Of a stretch of 6,586 nt of DNA, positions 5,007 through 6,586 are shown piece by piece. Made by a program: the position numbers and the translations under genes. The notes below the pieces were generated by a model, which was not told the DNA's origin, did no database searches, and saw only the letters and a list, made by a program, of their open reading frames with translations. Origin of the DNA: an uncultured Clostridia bacterium (lineage in GTDB: Bacteria > Bacillota > Clostridia > Christensenellales > Aristaeellaceae); assembly GCA_937874275.1 (NCBI GenBank), contig CALNAU010000119.1:1-6586 (forward strand), in the 5' to 3' direction. Numbering within the stretch: the first letter of the stretch is position 1; every line of letters starts with the position of its first letter.

Positions 5007-6384
5007 GATGCGATTTACCCTCAATTTCATCCAGGCGGTAGCCAAAGCCAGTGTTGCCCAGAGAGGTCAGGGAGATTTCTCCCTCATTTCGTTTGTAGAG
5101 CCCGGGGTGAACCTTGGCTTCCTCGCGTGAGGCTTCCGGGCAGAACTGCATGGAATTCACTTCCACACCCATGATTGTCCCCACATTGGCCGCCAGCAAA
5201 GCATGGGGGATGATGGCCAATTTTGGGTTCGTCAAGTCCTGTACCATGATGTCCATGCCATGCTCGCGCGCCCAGCAGAGGGACAGCATGGCGCCGGTTA
5301 ATGTTTTACATGTTTTCAGCGCCACCCCGGACCAACCAAGCCGGTGGCCGATCGCGACATAGCGCCAGTCATGCGCGCTTTCATCCAGGAAAAGCGGCTT
5401 TATCTTGCTGATTTCATGCACATCAATCGGATGATGCTCAATATCGTAGGGGAATGGCTGCTCGATGTACAAAAGTTTCTTGAAGATGTCCGGATGCTCT
5501 TGCTGAAGTTTCTTCATCAAATCCAGCACGTACGCAGGTTGCTGAACTGTGCAGTTGAAATCAGCGGACAAATAGGGAACGTCCATCTCTCCGGCAATGT
5601 TGCCAACATGGACTATCCTGTCGTAATCCCATGCTGCGTCGTTACCGACAAGCTTGATTTTTAAGCAATACAAGCCATCAGCACGAATCCAGTCTCTCAA
5701 GAGAACGGGATAGCCATCATCCGGTTCCTTGCCCGTCAGATCCTCCGACTCAAGCGGGTCTGTACCGCCCACCAGATGCCAGGCAGGAATGCTCTGAGGG
5801 ACCTTTTCCCGCGGCAACATATAGTCGCAAGGGTACTTGCCCACATACGCTTGCCGATACTCTTCTCCATAATAATGGGAGAGGTCGTGATTCATGTATT
5901 CGGGCGTAAAGATATCGAACGCCTTGACCTTATGAAGTTTTCCATGTGCATCATACAGTGCCAAATCAAACAGCGAGTTGCACACCAACGCACTCAGATA
6001 CGGCATTTGATGCGAGGCATCATACTTGCGATTCCCGGATGCCAATAAATCGTGGAGACGTTCCTCCAAAAAACGATGTCCGATTTCCATGGGATGGCCG
6101 GAAGACGTGAACGAGTTCCACGCATCGTTGAGCGTATCGCAAAACCGCATCATGCGGTCCAATCGTTCCGAGTAACTCAAAGTGCCAGGCCAAGTCCAGG
6201 AGACAGCCATGGGCGTCTCCCCAACCCCTACAGCCGTTCTTCCATCGGCACCCCGCACGGTGATCGTCGCCCTGCACAAAGATGATTTCGTCGTAATCTC
6301 ATGCCCGAATTTCAGGGGCATACGATTCTCGAAGTCGAAAAACGTTATGGTAGACGAAACAACAGCAATATCTTTCTCACGCAT
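4999..6384 (-). CDS. Enolase-superfamily enzyme (mandelate racemase/muconate lactonizing enzyme-like)
   Basis: 461 aa, longer than the usual 350-400 aa. Enzymes of this superfamily abstract a proton alpha to a carboxylate, giving dehydration, racemisation or cycloisomerisation with Mg2+. An N-terminal capping domain (about 1-165) precedes a barrel whose first strand is probably 'IPAWHLVGG' (199-207). Barrel residues match the muconate-lactonizing subgroup: Lys242 and Lys244 in 'CLKIKL' (second strand), metal ligands Asp275 in 'SADFN', Glu308 in 'YIEQPF' and Asp334/Glu335 in 'LFLDES', and Lys357 in 'VALKTCK' (sixth strand). Lys on both sides of the active site is consistent with racemase, cycloisomerase or syn-dehydratase chemistry. 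The extra length is around 150-240, with a charged, Tyr-rich stretch at 165-190. The start is ATG 6384: AGGAGA at 6393-6398 lies 8 bases upstream. The TTG just before it (6387) is less likely. It is first in the operon and overlaps the first permease gene by 8 bases. The substrate is unknown; a carboxylate imported by the adjacent ABC system is the natural inference. Confidence 0.92.
   Translation of the reverse strand: MREKDIAVVSSTITFFDFENRMPLKFGHEITTKSSLCRATITVRGADGRTAVGVGETPMAVSWTWPGTLSYSERLDRMMRFCDTLNDAWNSFTSSGHPMEIGHRFLEERLHDLLASGNRKYDASHQMPYLSALVCNSLFDLALYDAHGKLHKVKAFDIFTPEYMNHDLSHYYGEEYRQAYVGKYPCDYMLPREKVPQSIPAWHLVGGTDPLESEDLTGKEPDDGYPVLLRDWIRADGLYCLKIKLVGNDAAWDYDRIVHVGNIAGEMDVPYLSADFNCTVQQPAYVLDLMKKLQQEHPDIFKKLLYIEQPFPYDIEHHPIDVHEISKIKPLFLDESAHDWRYVAIGHRLGWSGVALKTCKTLTGAMLSLCWAREHGMDIMVQDLTNPKLAIIPHALLAANVGTIMGVEVNSMQFCPEASREEAKVHPGLYKRNEGEISLTSLGNTGFGYRLDEIEGKSHHD
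5018..5022 (-). promoter_or_regulatory. Ribosome binding site deciding the first permease start
   Basis: GAGGG is 11 bases before ATG 5006, inside the end of the enolase-family gene. The alternative starts at 5030 and 5045 have no comparable site. The spacing is long but matches that of the next permease (AGAGG 4173-4177, 11 bases before ATG 4161). Confidence 0.55.
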
Positions 6385-6392
6385 CAACTAAT

Positions 6393-6398
6393 TCTCCT
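6393..6398 (-). promoter_or_regulatory. Ribosome binding site deciding the enolase-family gene start
   Basis: AGGAGA is eight bases from ATG 6384 and five bases from an in-frame TTG at 6387. The spacing and the codon both favour the ATG. Confidence 0.75.
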
Positions 6399-6423
6399 GT
6401 TGGTTCAGACAAGGGTTCTATCG

Positions 6424-6431
6424 ATTGCAAT
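6424..6431. promoter_or_regulatory. Possible operator: short palindrome just downstream of the promoter
   Basis: ATTGCAAT is a perfect 8-base palindrome, overlapping CAATTG (6428-6433). It falls about 6-13 bases after the predicted transcription start, a usual place for a repressor site. It is short, no regulator gene is in the window, and chance occurrence is quite possible. Confidence 0.25.
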
Positions 6432-6443
6432 TGTATTATTCGT

Positions 6444-6472
6444 TTCTTATCAGATTTTCTCTTGTTTGTCAA
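6444..6472 (-). promoter_or_regulatory. Candidate sigma-70-type promoter of the operon
   Basis: A consensus -35 TTGACA (6467-6472), a 17-base spacer and TAAGAA (6444-6449) as -10 are present, with TG at 6451-6452 giving an extended -10 (TGATAAGAA). The -10 alone is poor (three of six), but the perfect -35, ideal spacing and TG compensate. Transcription would begin near 6437, leaving a leader of about 53 bases before ATG 6384. It lies in AT-rich DNA directly upstream of the first gene. Confidence 0.6.
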
Positions 6473-6503
6473 TACATTCTGCTCGAACCAAACTGTCGCT
6501 GCT

Positions 6504-6533
6504 TTTATATTTTTTCATTCAACAGGATTCCAA
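6504..6533 (-). promoter_or_regulatory. Second, weaker promoter candidate
   Basis: TTGGAA (6528-6533), an 18-base spacer and TATAAA (6504-6509) match the consensus at four and five of six positions. It lies about 60 bases upstream of the main candidate in AT-rich DNA, where such matches are easy to find. Confidence 0.3.
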
Positions 6534-6586
6534 AGATTACAAAATCTTTACAAAACGCCCGGTTCGGGGTATGCTAAAGGCCGAAA

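Larger units (their letters stand above)
6385..6586. other. Non-coding upstream region of the operon
   Basis: About 200 AT-rich bases without a credible gene on either strand. They hold the promoter candidates, the short palindrome and the first ribosome binding site. A small CCCG/CGGG hairpin (6558-6568) lies near the right edge. No riboswitch, tRNA or repeat is recognised. Confidence 0.6.

Noticed and set aside
6402..6416. Fragment resembling the ACC...GAACC part of a TPP riboswitch in the leader
   Set aside because: The CTGAGA element and the remaining helices are missing, and the predicted leader is only about 53 bases, too short for the aptamer.
6558..6568. CCCG-GTT-CGGG hairpin as the terminator of a gene beyond the right edge
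   Set aside because: The stem is only four base pairs and the following T-run on the minus strand is four bases. The neighbouring gene is not in view, so it cannot be supported.

Overview
The window is a single compact, leftward-transcribed (minus strand) operon of six complete genes and one gene cut by the left edge. It is probably from an anaerobic Firmicute of the Clostridia. That guess rests on near-consensus GGAGG-type ribosome binding sites at most genes, roughly balanced base composition, and a Lys-Lys-led, Leu/Val-rich export signal on the binding protein. No rRNA, tRNA or other taxonomic marker is present, so the placement is tentative.

In transcription order from the right, the layout is as follows. 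About 200 bases of AT-rich, non-coding DNA (6385-6586) carry a good sigma-70-type promoter candidate. Then come an enolase-superfamily enzyme (4999-6384), two paralogous NitT/TauT/SsuC-type ABC permeases (4170-5006 and 3352-4161), an NMT1/ThiY-like periplasmic-type binding protein (2233-3237), the ABC ATPase (1393-2157), a Gfo/Idh/MocA oxidoreductase (355-1392), and the N-terminal 118 codons of a creatininase-family amidohydrolase (1-355). Most junctions are tight: an 8-base overlap, an 8-base gap, zero spacing and a 1-base TAATG overlap. The only real gaps flank the binding-protein gene (75 and 114 bases), and each holds a GC-rich stem-loop.

Together the genes look like an uptake-and-processing unit. 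A membrane complex (binding protein, two different permease subunits, one ATPase) would import a small organic solute. Three cytoplasmic enzymes would then act on it: an enolase-type enzyme with the two lysines of the muconate-lactonizing-enzyme subgroup, an NAD(P)-dependent oxidoreductase, and an amidohydrolase-like protein. The substrate cannot be read from the sequence. The most notable features are a creatininase homologue that lacks the usual His of its metal site, an oxidoreductase with Thr where the catalytic Asp usually sits, and a pair of permeases that both carry Asn at the conserved Gly of the ATPase-coupling loop.
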